Shown here one piece after another: positions 33,954 through 43,610 of a stretch of 46,969 bases of DNA. Both the position numbers and the translations under genes were made by a program. Source of the stretch: Candidatus Accumulibacter iunctus (GTDB lineage: Bacteria; Pseudomonadota; Gammaproteobacteria; Burkholderiales; Rhodocyclaceae); contig DDUX01000068.1 of assembly GCA_002345025.1 (NCBI GenBank), positions 20,336 to 67,304 on the forward strand, written 5' to 3'. Below the pieces are notes generated by a model. The model saw only the letters and a program-made list of their open reading frames with translations. It ran no database searches and was not told the origin of the DNA. Positions within the stretch are counted from its first letter, which is position 1. Every line of letters begins with the position of its first letter.

Positions 33954-34760
33954 TCAGGCCTTGCGGCGACGGATTCCGGCCATGCCGAGAAGTGCGAGGC
34001 CCATCACGCTGAGCGTTGCCGGCTCGGGGAGCGCGACACCACGGATGTCGATGCTGCCGCTGGCGGCGTAGCCGGCGGTCGCCGACCCACTGTTGAAGCT
34101 GCTTCCGAGAGCCGCATCGCTACCACCCGGGAAGGCGTTGGTGTCGAGGTAGACCTGCGCAGGACCACCGGTGAAGTTCAGCAGGCCGTTACCCGCGCCG
34201 CTGCCGATCGAGCCGAGGCTGCCGCTGAGGATGAAGGAATCGAGGGCGATCGGCGTGCCGACACCATCGACGCAGTTGTCGGCGGCGGTGCACAGGCGCG
34301 TCGTCGCACCAGTGGCGTCGAGCCAGAGGTTGCCGGCCGAGATGGTCGCTTGGTCGGCGGCGAAGCTGCCGGTCGGAGTGAATTCGGCTGCCGAAGTGTA
34401 GAAGTGGATCGCACCACCGGAGAAGATGACGTTGAACGGCGGGGTGGCCGGAGTAGTGGAGTTAATCGCCTGGGTCTTGTAGCTGTCGAACCAGTAGCTC
34501 AGGTAGACACCGTTCTGGCCGCGCGACCAAGTGACGTTGCCCTGCGAATCCTTGATCGTATCGATGCGTCCGACACCTGCCAGGATCTCGCCCGGGGCCA
34601 GAATGGCCGCCGTACCGTCGGAATTGAGACTTCCCTCATAGACGTCGCCGACCTCGAAATAAGCGCCGCCGGCAAAGGTGACGCCATTGACGTTTGCCGC
34701 GCTTGCCGCACCCGCACCCATGGCCAAGGCGATGGCAAGAGCGATGCCAGTTTTTTTCAT
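33954..34760 (-). CDS. PEP-CTERM sorting domain protein
   Basis: A 268-aa exported protein. It has a signal peptide (MKKTGIALAIALAMGAGAAS, cleavage after ASA) and a low-complexity, glycine-, alanine- and asparagine-rich beta body. The canonical C-terminal tripartite tag is LPEPATLSVMGLALLGMAGI followed by RRRKA. Exosortase is known to recognise this tag, and such proteins go to the surface or floc matrix. Three cysteines lie in the body (two around LCTAADNCVDG). An AGAGGAG site precedes ATG 34760. A near-perfect sigma-54 promoter stands about 65 bases upstream, matching the PrsK/PrsR/RpoN control described for PEP-CTERM genes in floc-formers. Exosortase itself is not in the window. Confidence 0.93.
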   Translation of the reverse strand: MKKTGIALAIALAMGAGAASAANVNGVTFAGGAYFEVGDVYEGSLNSDGTAAILAPGEILAGVGRIDTIKDSQGNVTWSRGQNGVYLSYWFDSYKTQAINSTTPATPPFNVIFSGGAIHFYTSAAEFTPTGSFAADQATISAGNLWLDATGATTRLCTAADNCVDGVGTPIALDSFILSGSLGSIGSGAGNGLLNFTGGPAQVYLDTNAFPGGSDAALGSSFNSGSATAGYAASGSIDIRGVALPEPATLSVMGLALLGMAGIRRRKA

Positions 34761-34824
34761 GACTAATACTCCTCTTAGAAAATGACCCAAAGTTTCCCCG
34801 CACCTGGGTGCGCAGCGGAGAAGG

Positions 34825-34840
34825 AGCAATATGTGTGCCA
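34825..34840 (-). promoter_or_regulatory. Sigma-54 promoter of the PEP-CTERM gene
   Basis: On the minus strand TGGCAC, five bases, TTGCT: an exact match to the -24/-12 consensus. It predicts a start near 34814 and a leader of about 54 bases. Confidence 0.88.
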
Positions 34841-34889
34841 GCCAGAGGGAGATTTCACAAGTTATTGTTTGTAAGAAGAAAAATCAAAC

Positions 34890-34917
34890 TTCCCGAGGAG
34901 AGCGAGGGCGGCGGGAA
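34890..34917. promoter_or_regulatory. Inverted repeat, candidate enhancer site
   Basis: TTCCCG at 34890-34895 and CGGGAA at 34912-34917 form an inverted pair 16 bases apart. It lies 50-77 bases upstream of the sigma-54 element, where an enhancer-binding activator would sit. Confidence 0.4.
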
Positions 34918-35361
34918 ATCGATGTGTAAAAAAATCCGACACTTTCAGCGCCATCGGAGTCCGGCGTAAGCGATGGCAAACGCACGGAGCAGGTCGTCAC
35001 GCGGGGTTGCTGCCACGGCTCGTCAGCCGCCGCTGCGGCCTGTCGGGTGTCGTCGACGGCGACGAGGCGGCGCATACCGGCGGGGCGCTGAATTGGGCTT
35101 GTCTGCAGGGATTTTTTGTGCCAAAGTCCCTTTGACGGCCTGTCGTGGTGTCCTACAGTCGTTCCCGGGTGGTTGGTCCGTTGTTCCTGAGCGGCGGCAG
35201 GGACGCCACCACGCAGTGTTGTAGGCGCTGCGCGGTGCGGGTTGCCTATGGACGATGTTGCCCGGGGGGCGTGCGGTCGTGACCGCCGCCTGCCAGGGTC
35301 GCCGCAAACCTGTCCCGACGGGTGAACATCCGATCCCCGTGACCGGAGGAGGCAGCAAGGC
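34918..35361. other. Non-coding stretch before the FeeM-like gene
   Basis: No credible gene is seen on either strand. The left part is AT-richer than the surroundings. A sigma-54-like TGGTTG-N5-TTGTT near 35169 on the plus strand is too poor to call. Confidence 0.5.
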
Positions 35362-36225
35362 GTGAAATGGTTTCGACGGCTGGGTGAAACGTTGGGAATT
35401 GGCCGCCACGAGGCGTCTGCAGACACTCCCATGCCCAGCGACATCCAGAAGACGGTCATGGAGTTCTCGGTGATGGACCGGACGCGGCCGATGTCGTTCG
35501 AACGTCCGTCGTTGGCCGCCGATCACGTTTCCCGAGTCGAACGCGAGCGCTTCAAGTTGCGGCTGGCGGGCACCAGTCCGGAACGTCGTCGTTCGGCAAC
35601 GGTCCTGGTCGAGAAGATGTATGGCTGGCGAGGCTACAAGCTGAGCGGAGATGCTGCCTTGGCCCGTCGCGAAGGAGCGCTGACGATCACCGGTCTGGTC
35701 TATGGGCATCAGGGCGAGCCGGTCGGTACGGCGACTCTGCGTTTCGATGGCACCGGAGGATTGCTGGCCGACGAGCTTTATCCTGCCGAACTGAGCGCGC
35801 TCCGGCAGGAAGGGCGGCGCCTTGTCGAGTACAGCAGGCTGGCCATTGATCGTGGCTTCGTGGATTCGAGAAAGGTCGTCGCCGCGCTGATGAACGTCTT
35901 TTACACCTGTGCCACCGCCGAGGGCTACACCGATGCGATCATCGAGGTGAATCCGCGGCATGTGGATTACTACGTCAGCCGAGCCAACTTCGTCTGTATC
36001 GGCGAGGAGCGGCATTGCCCGCGAGTTAACGCACCGGCGGTGCTGCTGCGCCTCGACTATGAGGTGGCTGCCCGGCAGATCGCACTTTACGGCGGCAGAA
36101 AGAACGATCCGGCGGCCGGCAGGAGTCTCTATCGCTATTTCCTCGTTGGCGACGATCAGGAGGCGCTGTCGGACCGGTTGCTGCCGGAACAGACGCCGCC
36201 GGATCAACGAGGGGAACGGCCTTGA
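35362..36225 (+). CDS. FeeM-like N-acyl amino acid synthase
   Basis: A 287-aa protein of the GNAT/autoinducer-synthase-like fold. The central block RLVEYSRLAIDRGF, followed by LMNVFYTCATAEGYTDAIIEVNPRHVDYYV, corresponds to the acyl-donor binding core of FeeM-type N-acyl amino acid synthases, which join an acyl chain from acyl-ACP to an amino acid. An extra roughly 70-residue charged N-terminus is present. The start is GTG 35362 with GGAGGAGG about ten bases upstream. It leads a plus-strand run with the exosortase-associated acyltransferase and a GAF protein, and lies across the PEP-CTERM gene from the ThiF cassette. The product is unknown; a lipo-amino acid signal or lipid is a reasonable inference. 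Confidence 0.75.
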   Translation: MKWFRRLGETLGIGRHEASADTPMPSDIQKTVMEFSVMDRTRPMSFERPSLAADHVSRVERERFKLRLAGTSPERRRSATVLVEKMYGWRGYKLSGDAALARREGALTITGLVYGHQGEPVGTATLRFDGTGGLLADELYPAELSALRQEGRRLVEYSRLAIDRGFVDSRKVVAALMNVFYTCATAEGYTDAIIEVNPRHVDYYVSRANFVCIGEERHCPRVNAPAVLLRLDYEVAARQIALYGGRKNDPAAGRSLYRYFLVGDDQEALSDRLLPEQTPPDQRGERP

Positions 36226-36334
36226 GTAGTGACCACAGGCACGACGGAGCCCTGCCGGCCGTTCGCCGGCTTGCCGCCCGGCGATTGCTTCCATTGCTTC
36301 TGCCGGTAGCGGTGTTCTGCGGCGGCGATCGCCG

Positions 36335-37108
36335 ATGAACGGCTTGCCGGACACGCTGGATACCGGCGCGGGCTTCAGCAGGTACTTCGAGATGCTGCCG
36401 GCGCTGGGTCGGGAACAGCAGGAGCAGACCTACCGCCTGCGCCACCAGGTCTATTGCGAGGACCTCGGGTGGGAGGAGCGGCGGACCGATGCGCTGGAGA
36501 CCGACGAGCACGACGCGCATTCGCTGCATTGCCTGGCTCGCAGCAAGCAGTCCGGGAACCTCGCTGGCTGTGTGCGTCTGGTTCTCGCCCGTCCGGGTGA
36601 TCCGGGTCACCCTTTCCCGTTCGAGCTGACCTGCGCCGAGACGCTGGACCGCGCCCTGATCGATCGCCTTGCCGGCAATCGGCAGCGGGTTGCCGAGGTC
36701 TCGCGCCTCGCCATCGGTCGTGACTATCGTCGGCGGCGTGGCGAGGAGGCTTCTCCCGGCACCCTGCTCGAGTCGAGTTTCGGAACTGCCGAGCAGCCGC
36801 GCTTCCCGTACTTGCTGGTTGGTCTGTACATGGCTGTTTTCGTCGTTGCCGAACGGCATCAGCTGGACACGCTCTTCCTTCTCGTCGAGCCGCGGCTGTC
36901 GCGCCACCTCAATCACCTCGGCATCGGCAACCAGCCGATCGGCCGGGCGGCCGAGCACCGGGGCTTGCGTGTTCCGGCAATGATCGACGTGGCGCAGGTG
37001 ATTGCCAACCTCAATCCGCGGCTGCGCGGGGTTTTCGACGTCGTCGCGCGAGAAATCGCTACCGGCTATCTCGCAGCCGCTGCGAGTCTCCCGGAGCAGG
37101 GCCGATGA
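36335..37108 (+). CDS. PEP-CTERM/exosortase system-associated acyltransferase
   Basis: A 257-aa protein of the TIGR03694 type, found only in genomes with exosortase. It has the LuxI/GNAT-like core: YRLRHQVYCEDLGWE near residue 32, AGCVRLVLARP near 75, VAEVSRLAIGRDYRRRRG near 120 and LLVGLYMAVFVVAERHQLDT near 160. The substrate is not known; the family resembles acyl-homoserine-lactone synthases and probably transfers an acyl group from ACP. ATG 36335 is the first sensible start but has no good ribosome site. It is 109 bases after the FeeM-like gene. Confidence 0.88.
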   Translation: MNGLPDTLDTGAGFSRYFEMLPALGREQQEQTYRLRHQVYCEDLGWEERRTDALETDEHDAHSLHCLARSKQSGNLAGCVRLVLARPGDPGHPFPFELTCAETLDRALIDRLAGNRQRVAEVSRLAIGRDYRRRRGEEASPGTLLESSFGTAEQPRFPYLLVGLYMAVFVVAERHQLDTLFLLVEPRLSRHLNHLGIGNQPIGRAAEHRGLRVPAMIDVAQVIANLNPRLRGVFDVVAREIATGYLAAAASLPEQGR

Positions 37109-37178
37109 ACGTCCTCGCACAATCGCTGCCCGAACGTGTTGGCGCTGCTCTTGGCGGCGTTCTCGATACGGATTCGTG

Positions 37179-37961
37179 ATGGCTACGACAGAGAACCCCC
37201 TGCTCCGACTGAAGCAGTTCGCCGGCTTGCTGGAAGAGGGATCTCACGACGAAAGTCTGCAGCGGCTGGCTGAAGCGACGGCGCGGATACTCGAAAGTGA
37301 GCGCTGTTCGCTGATGCTGCGCAGCGAAGACGAGAATTCGGAGGTCCGCTGGCGGGTCTGTGCCAGCTTCGGCCCCTTGCCGGAGCGCGCTTTTCTGGAA
37401 GAGGTGAGGACGGGCGAAGGGATCGCCGGTTGCGTCGCCGCCAGTGGCGAAGCGCTGCTCATCGCCGACATCGAGCGCTCGGAGTTCGCAAGCTGCGCCC
37501 GGCGGACGGAAGATCCGTGCAAGAGCCTGCTTTCGGTGCCCGTCCGCAACGCCGGGGCGATCGTCGGCGTTCTCAATGTCAGTGCGCATCGTGCAGGGCG
37601 GGCATTCGGCATCGCCGACCTCCACATGCTCGAGGTGGTTTCTCTGCTCGTCGCCCAGGCCATCCAGATACGTCAGCTGCGGGGCCTGCTCAACTCCCGT
37701 TTCGCCCAGCTGGCGCTTCTGGACCTGGCGGAAAAGGACCTCGGACGGGCTCTGGCGAACCCGTTGCCGAACCCGGATCAGGTGGCGCGCATCATCGCGC
37801 GATCGTTCTACAAGGAGATGAATCGTGTCGGCCTCGGGCCGCGGCAGATCGTCAACGCTGCTTCCGAGATCATCGAACAGCTCAGCGGCAGCATCGTTCG
37901 GCACAGCCGCCGGCTGGAACGGGAGGCGCCGGATGCGGCCGATGCGCGGCCGCTCGCCTGA
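37179..37961 (+). CDS. GAF-domain protein
   Basis: A 260-aa cytoplasmic protein. A GAF domain fills about residues 20-165 (RILESERCSLMLRSEDEN; GEGIAGCVAASGEALLIADI; SLLSVPVRNAGAIVGVLNVS). A helical C-terminus without kinase, GGDEF or helix-turn-helix signatures follows, so it is a sensory module needing a partner. A Cys (ASCARRTEDPC) pair lies in the ligand loop. It is 70 bases after the acyltransferase, in a neighbourhood typical for exosortase accessory genes. ATG 37179 is well placed; the ligand is unknown. Confidence 0.85.
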   Translation: MATTENPLLRLKQFAGLLEEGSHDESLQRLAEATARILESERCSLMLRSEDENSEVRWRVCASFGPLPERAFLEEVRTGEGIAGCVAASGEALLIADIERSEFASCARRTEDPCKSLLSVPVRNAGAIVGVLNVSAHRAGRAFGIADLHMLEVVSLLVAQAIQIRQLRGLLNSRFAQLALLDLAEKDLGRALANPLPNPDQVARIIARSFYKEMNRVGLGPRQIVNAASEIIEQLSGSIVRHSRRLEREAPDAADARPLA

Positions 37962-38037
37962 GGCGCCGGCAACGGCGTCCCTCGTCGTGCTGACACGCAG
38001 TGGCTTTCGCCTCTTGCCCGTCGCAGCGGCAGGGTAG

Positions 38038-38343
38038 ATGATGCCCTGGCTGGAGGCCGTCGGTCTGCTGTTGCTGCTCGATGACACGGTGGCGCTGGCG
38101 AACCTGCGCCTGCAGCGCGACGACGACGGAAGGCTTCGCCTGCGACGGACCTACGATTTCGAGTACAGCGATACCGGCGACAATCGTCGTGCTGCGCAGC
38201 TCGCGCTGCTCGGCGACGAGGTGCTGCTGCTGCGTCTGGCGCCGGTGGCGGCCGCCGGGTCGCGGCTGCGGCTGGCTGCCGGACGTGAAGCGGCCGATGA
38301 CGGGCGGACGAGCGCCGGCGAATCGCCGCGTCACTGGCACTGA
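38038..38343 (+). CDS. DUF3301-like protein lacking its N-terminal anchor
   Basis: A 101-aa product whose segment LLLLDDTVALANLRLQRDDD with RLRLRRTYDFEYSDTGDNRR matches the conserved part of DUF3301 proteins. Intact members open with a membrane helix and about 25 more residues; none of the three frames upstream encodes that. It therefore seems N-terminally truncated, and no ribosome site is obvious. The C-terminal 35 residues are alanine/arginine-rich. Function of the family is unknown. It may be a remnant or a short functional form. Confidence 0.55.
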   Translation: MMPWLEAVGLLLLLDDTVALANLRLQRDDDGRLRLRRTYDFEYSDTGDNRRAAQLALLGDEVLLLRLAPVAAAGSRLRLAAGREAADDGRTSAGESPRHWH

Positions 38344-38451
38344 ATCTTCCGGCGTCGGCCCGGTTCGCGAGCGGCAGCGGCGCAGCCGTCTGACCGGCAT
38401 GCGGCACCGGACCCTGCCGGTCGGGTGGTTCGGCCAGCAGCCGCGCGACGC

Positions 38452-39348
38452 CTAGAAGCCGGTGACGAGCTTGAGAAAGAACTTGTTGCCCTGGAAGCGG
38501 TTGTCGACGCCGGTTTCGTGGTTCCAGCTGCCGATGAAGCTCGTTCCCTTATGGTTGTACTGGATCGCCGGGCCGTAGGCGAAGACCTTGCCACGGCGGC
38601 CGTCGGGAGCCACCCTGCGGCCAGCGACCTCGTCGTCGGTGGTCTGCGTCAGATAGTAGCCGGCCAGGCCGACGCCCCAGGGGCCGAAGTGCTGGCCAAC
38701 CAGATAGTCCATGTGAAATTCCTGGCCGGACTGGTAATCCGTGTCGTTGTTCTTGGTCTTGATGTTGTACATCAGCTTCGCGGACACCTCGAAGCCGCTC
38801 TGGTTCAAGTACGTGAAAGCGACGATCGGTTCGAAGCTGTAGTAGTTGGCGCCGATGCTCTCGGTCGGGTCACTGGCGTTGTACTTGCCGGTTGGCAGGT
38901 AGATGTCGAGGCCGACCGTCAGGTGCCAGTCCGGCGGGAAGTGCCAGCCGATGATCAGCGGATTGATGATGATGTCGCCGAGACCAAAGACGCTGCCGGT
39001 GCCGATGCCGGGAATCGGGGTGTGCAGCCGCTGGTATGCGACGGGTACGATGGCATGCACCGCCCAGTCGCCGCCGAGGATCTTGTGCCCGGTGACGTGG
39101 ATGAAGCGCAAGGCGTCGAAGGTGGCGTTGACGCTCAGGCCGGGAACCTTGTTGCCGTTGTTGTCGCGATAGTCGCCCTCGTAGTAGCCGAGATAGTTGA
39201 TGAAGTAGTTGCCTGGCGGTGGCAGGGCGCCGGCCATGAAGTTCTCGGAGCCGTTCGGGTACTGGTCCGGACCCTCCTTGGCCGCTGCCGGGTTGGCGGC
39301 GAGCAGCAACGGCGCTGCCAGGAGCAGCAGCGTATACGCTTTGAGCAT
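38452..39348 (-). CDS. Outer-membrane transporter, SphA/Phenol_MetA_deg family
   Basis: A 298-aa predicted outer-membrane beta-barrel with a signal peptide (MLKAYTLLLLAAPLLLAANP, cleavage near AAA-KEG). It ends with an aromatic residue (KLVTGF), as barrels do. The body has alternating aromatic strands and the family segments GLGDIIINPLIIGWHF, VGLDIYLPTGKYN and YGPAIQYNHKGTSF. The family occurs near aromatic and hydrocarbon catabolism genes and is thought to help uptake. ATG 39348 was chosen for the signal peptide and a GGGAGAAGA site. It is monocistronic; the substrate is unknown. Confidence 0.87.
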   Translation of the reverse strand: MLKAYTLLLLAAPLLLAANPAAAKEGPDQYPNGSENFMAGALPPPGNYFINYLGYYEGDYRDNNGNKVPGLSVNATFDALRFIHVTGHKILGGDWAVHAIVPVAYQRLHTPIPGIGTGSVFGLGDIIINPLIIGWHFPPDWHLTVGLDIYLPTGKYNASDPTESIGANYYSFEPIVAFTYLNQSGFEVSAKLMYNIKTKNNDTDYQSGQEFHMDYLVGQHFGPWGVGLAGYYLTQTTDDEVAGRRVAPDGRRGKVFAYGPAIQYNHKGTSFIGSWNHETGVDNRFQGNKFFLKLVTGF

Positions 39349-39475
39349 CGTCTTCTTCTCCCTTGGTGATGTTCGCACACGCTCCTGCAGGCGGCAGCGC
39401 TCGCAGGAATGGCGCGGCGCTCATGTTACCACCTCGGGAGCAGGGTTGTAGCGCTGCCGCCAGCGTCGAGCGCGA

Positions 39476-41119
39476 CTACCCGGCGGGCGGCTCACTCCCG
39501 GCGGGCGTCGGCTGGTTCTCGGCAGGCGCCGGCAGGGGCACCATGATCGCCTGTCCGGGGGGCGAGCAGCCGGCGTCGCAACAGCGTCCGGGCTGCCTGT
39601 TGCGGGTGATCGGACGCGATTCGTCGTGCAGCACGCCGCGCTCGAGAAGCCGCTCGACGAGCTCGACCTTGCTCCCCAGTGGGTAGTTGCGCCAGATCTC
39701 CTGCTTCATCGCTGCTGGCGAACCGCCGCCGTGCAGGCTGATCACCGAGTACCAGCCGCTCTGGTACGACGCCGTCAGGTCTTCGATGAAGCGGGCGACT
39801 TCGATCCGCTTGTCGTAGGGAACGTCCGGACTGGCACGCAGGACCTCGGCCAGCGTTGCCGCTGTCGCCGGGTTGTGGTCTTCGTCCGGCCCCGGCAGGG
39901 CGACGATCAGGCCGCCGGAGACCTCGTGCGCCAGTCGGTGCATGTCGTAGATCTGGGTGGCGAGGAGCAGCTTGCCGATGTTGGCAAAGACCGGCTCCGG
40001 CATGAAGCTGCCACTGTACGGGTCGGGCGTGCCATAGACGCTGGCCGCGACGCCGCAGGCAAAGAAGCCCTCGGTGATCTTGATCAGCTCGACCATCGGT
40101 TCGCGCAGGCTGGACTTCCTGCCGGGATCAAAACCGTTCGCTTCGCACATCAGCGCGCCGGCACCGATCAGCAGGTCGCCGAAACCGGCACGGGCAGCGA
40201 TGCAACTGTGCCGATGGTGGGTTGCGTAGTTGTAGGTCAGCGAAGCCGAGTGCTCCCACTCGCCTGCCAGGAACACCTTGTCCCACGGCACGAAGACCCG
40301 GTCGAAGATGAGAACGGCAGTCGATTGACCGTAGCGGCGCGAGAACAGCGCGGCACCGTGCTCGAGCTTCTCGCCGGGCCGACCCGCCGGCCGGGCGACC
40401 ATCGTCAGTCCCGGTGCATCGACGGGCAGCGCGCAGCAGACGGCAAAATCGGCGTCGGCCGGGCCCATGTTGCGGCTCGGCATGACGAGGATTTCGTGCA
40501 TGTACGGCGCGCCGGTGACGATGGCCTTGGTGCCGGAAATGATGATGCCATCGCTGCCGCGCTCGACGACATGGACGTGGCTGTCGCGACAGGTCTGTTG
40601 ATGCGGTCGCTGCGAGCGGTCGCCCTTGGCGTCGGTCATGGCGATCCCCAGCGCGAGGTCGCCGTCCTGAACGTGCTCCTGGTAGGCAGCGAAGCGCTGC
40701 CGCCGTTCCAGGCTGCCGAGCGCGTCGTCGACACGCGCACAGAGCTGATTGATCGCGTTCAACGCATCGTGCGCCAGATAGCGTTGCGCGCAGCCGGTCT
40801 CCTGGCGCAGAAGGCGCACCGCTTCGAGCTTGTTCAGCAGATCTCCGGCCGATTCGTCGATGTGCAGCATGCGATTGACCGTCCGCCCGCGGTTCGCCTG
40901 CAGCGCGGTCATCAGTCGCGCCTTCTCACCGTCACGGGCAAAGTCGTAGGTGACCGCGAGGGCGTTGATGCCGGGTTGCATTTCGCGACTGTCGGCGACC
41001 GCATCCAGCAGGCGTCCGTCGACATAGACCGTCGGGCGATAGCGGCGCAAAGACTCGCGGTAGTCGTCGCCGCACATCAGTCCACCGGTCGGCAGGCTGG
41101 CAGACTGGGTTGGGCTCAT
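39476..41119 (-). CDS. HpaB/AbfD-fold flavoprotein (4-hydroxyphenylacetate 3-hydroxylase family)
   Basis: A 547-aa FAD-binding protein of the acyl-CoA-dehydrogenase-like fold shared by HpaB monooxygenases and 4-hydroxybutyryl-CoA dehydratase (AbfD). Family blocks include MTDAKGDRSQRP, the GTKAIVTGAPYMHEILVMPS segment, WDKVFLAGEWE and GFGDLLIGAGAL. AbfD holds a [4Fe-4S] cluster through Cys99, Cys103, His292 and Cys299. Here the equivalents are Cys110, Tyr114, His302 and Ala309, so a cluster is unlikely. It is probably an oxygenase or dehydrogenase, not a dehydratase. The last 45 residues are proline/glycine-rich with a CCDAGC cluster. AGGAGG precedes ATG 41119. No reductase partner is seen. 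Confidence 0.8.
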   Translation of the reverse strand: MSPTQSASLPTGGLMCGDDYRESLRRYRPTVYVDGRLLDAVADSREMQPGINALAVTYDFARDGEKARLMTALQANRGRTVNRMLHIDESAGDLLNKLEAVRLLRQETGCAQRYLAHDALNAINQLCARVDDALGSLERRQRFAAYQEHVQDGDLALGIAMTDAKGDRSQRPHQQTCRDSHVHVVERGSDGIIISGTKAIVTGAPYMHEILVMPSRNMGPADADFAVCCALPVDAPGLTMVARPAGRPGEKLEHGAALFSRRYGQSTAVLIFDRVFVPWDKVFLAGEWEHSASLTYNYATHHRHSCIAARAGFGDLLIGAGALMCEANGFDPGRKSSLREPMVELIKITEGFFACGVAASVYGTPDPYSGSFMPEPVFANIGKLLLATQIYDMHRLAHEVSGGLIVALPGPDEDHNPATAATLAEVLRASPDVPYDKRIEVARFIEDLTASYQSGWYSVISLHGGGSPAAMKQEIWRNYPLGSKVELVERLLERGVLHDESRPITRNRQPGRCCDAGCSPPGQAIMVPLPAPAENQPTPAGSEPPAG

Positions 41120-41180
41120 TCGTCCTCCTGCCGGCGGCGCAGTCGATGGGGCGGTCGGGAAGCCGCGGTGGCGGACGCGT

Positions 41181-43022
<1,842 letters not shown>

Positions 43023-43052
43023 GTGGGCTGAGGCCTCTGGAGAAGGGGCAAC

Positions 43053-43061
43053 ATTCTAGCA
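43053..43061 (-). promoter_or_regulatory. Extended -10 promoter of typA
   Basis: On the minus strand TGC followed by TAGAAT, 30 bases before the ATG, with no clear -35. It implies a short leader. Confidence 0.5.
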
Positions 43062-43106
43062 CGGCCGCCCCCGGGCTGCGGCGCCGGAGAAAAACGGCGA
43101 CGCGGG

Positions 43107-43505
43107 TCAGCGCGGACTGGCGCCTGGCTGATTGCGCATGAAATCGGCGGTGTTGAAGAACGCCGCCAGCAGCTTTTCGCGCAGCGACTCTTCGATGCCG
43201 ATCGCCTGCATCGCCAGCAGCATGCAGGCGACCCACTGGTCGCGCTCGTCCTCGCCGATGGCAAAGGGCATGTGCCGGCGACGAAGCATCGGATGGCCGA
43301 TCTGCTGCACGTAGAGGTCGGGGCCACCGAGCCAGCCGGACAGGAACATGAAGAGCTTGTCGCGGGAGGGCTGCAGGTCGGCCGGATGCAGCGCGCGAAT
43401 CGTTGCGAACTGCGGCACCTGGTCCATCAGCTGGTAGAAACGGTCGCACAGCCTGGCGACGGTGCTTTCGCCGCCAAGCAACACGTAGAGGGTCTGTTCC
43501 TGCAT
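43107..43505 (-). CDS. Group II truncated haemoglobin
   Basis: A 132-aa haem protein of the 2-on-2 globin fold. Group II marks are YQLMDQVPQFATIRALHP near residue 24, FLSGWLGGPDLY near 53, the proximal His in RRRHMPFAI near 79 and the Trp of the G helix in DQWVACML near 90. Such proteins bind O2 or NO and are linked to oxidative and nitrosative stress. ATG 43505 starts the family homology; the much longer frame upstream is low-complexity shadow. It lies 84 bases before typA on the same strand. The bacteriohemerythrin at 8272 is a second O2-binding protein in the window. Confidence 0.93.
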   Translation of the reverse strand: MQEQTLYVLLGGESTVARLCDRFYQLMDQVPQFATIRALHPADLQPSRDKLFMFLSGWLGGPDLYVQQIGHPMLRRRHMPFAIGEDERDQWVACMLLAMQAIGIEESLREKLLAAFFNTADFMRNQPGASPR

Positions 43506-43582
43506 TGCGGGAGGTCTTCTGTTGCCGACAGGGGCGAATTGTACCGCGGGCGCCTGCAGTCTGCCGCAGCGCAACATCGGAA

Positions 43583-43610
43583 TTGACAGCGGCCCGGCAA
43601 TCGCTAGAAT
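43583..43610 (+). promoter_or_regulatory. Strong sigma-70 promoter
   Basis: A perfect TTGACA (43583-43588), 16 bases, then TAGAAT (43605-43610). It is the best sigma-70 match in the window. The predicted start is near 43617, about 278 bases before the next ATG. Confidence 0.75.

Noticed and set aside
34786..34799. GGGGAAACTTTGGG near the PEP-CTERM start as a third composite operator
   Set aside because: It keeps only one half-site, lacks the CGGGA element and lies downstream of the sigma-54 promoter.
35169..35184. Sigma-54-like site before the FeeM-like gene
   Set aside because: The -12 element is GT instead of GC and the -24 element matches poorly.
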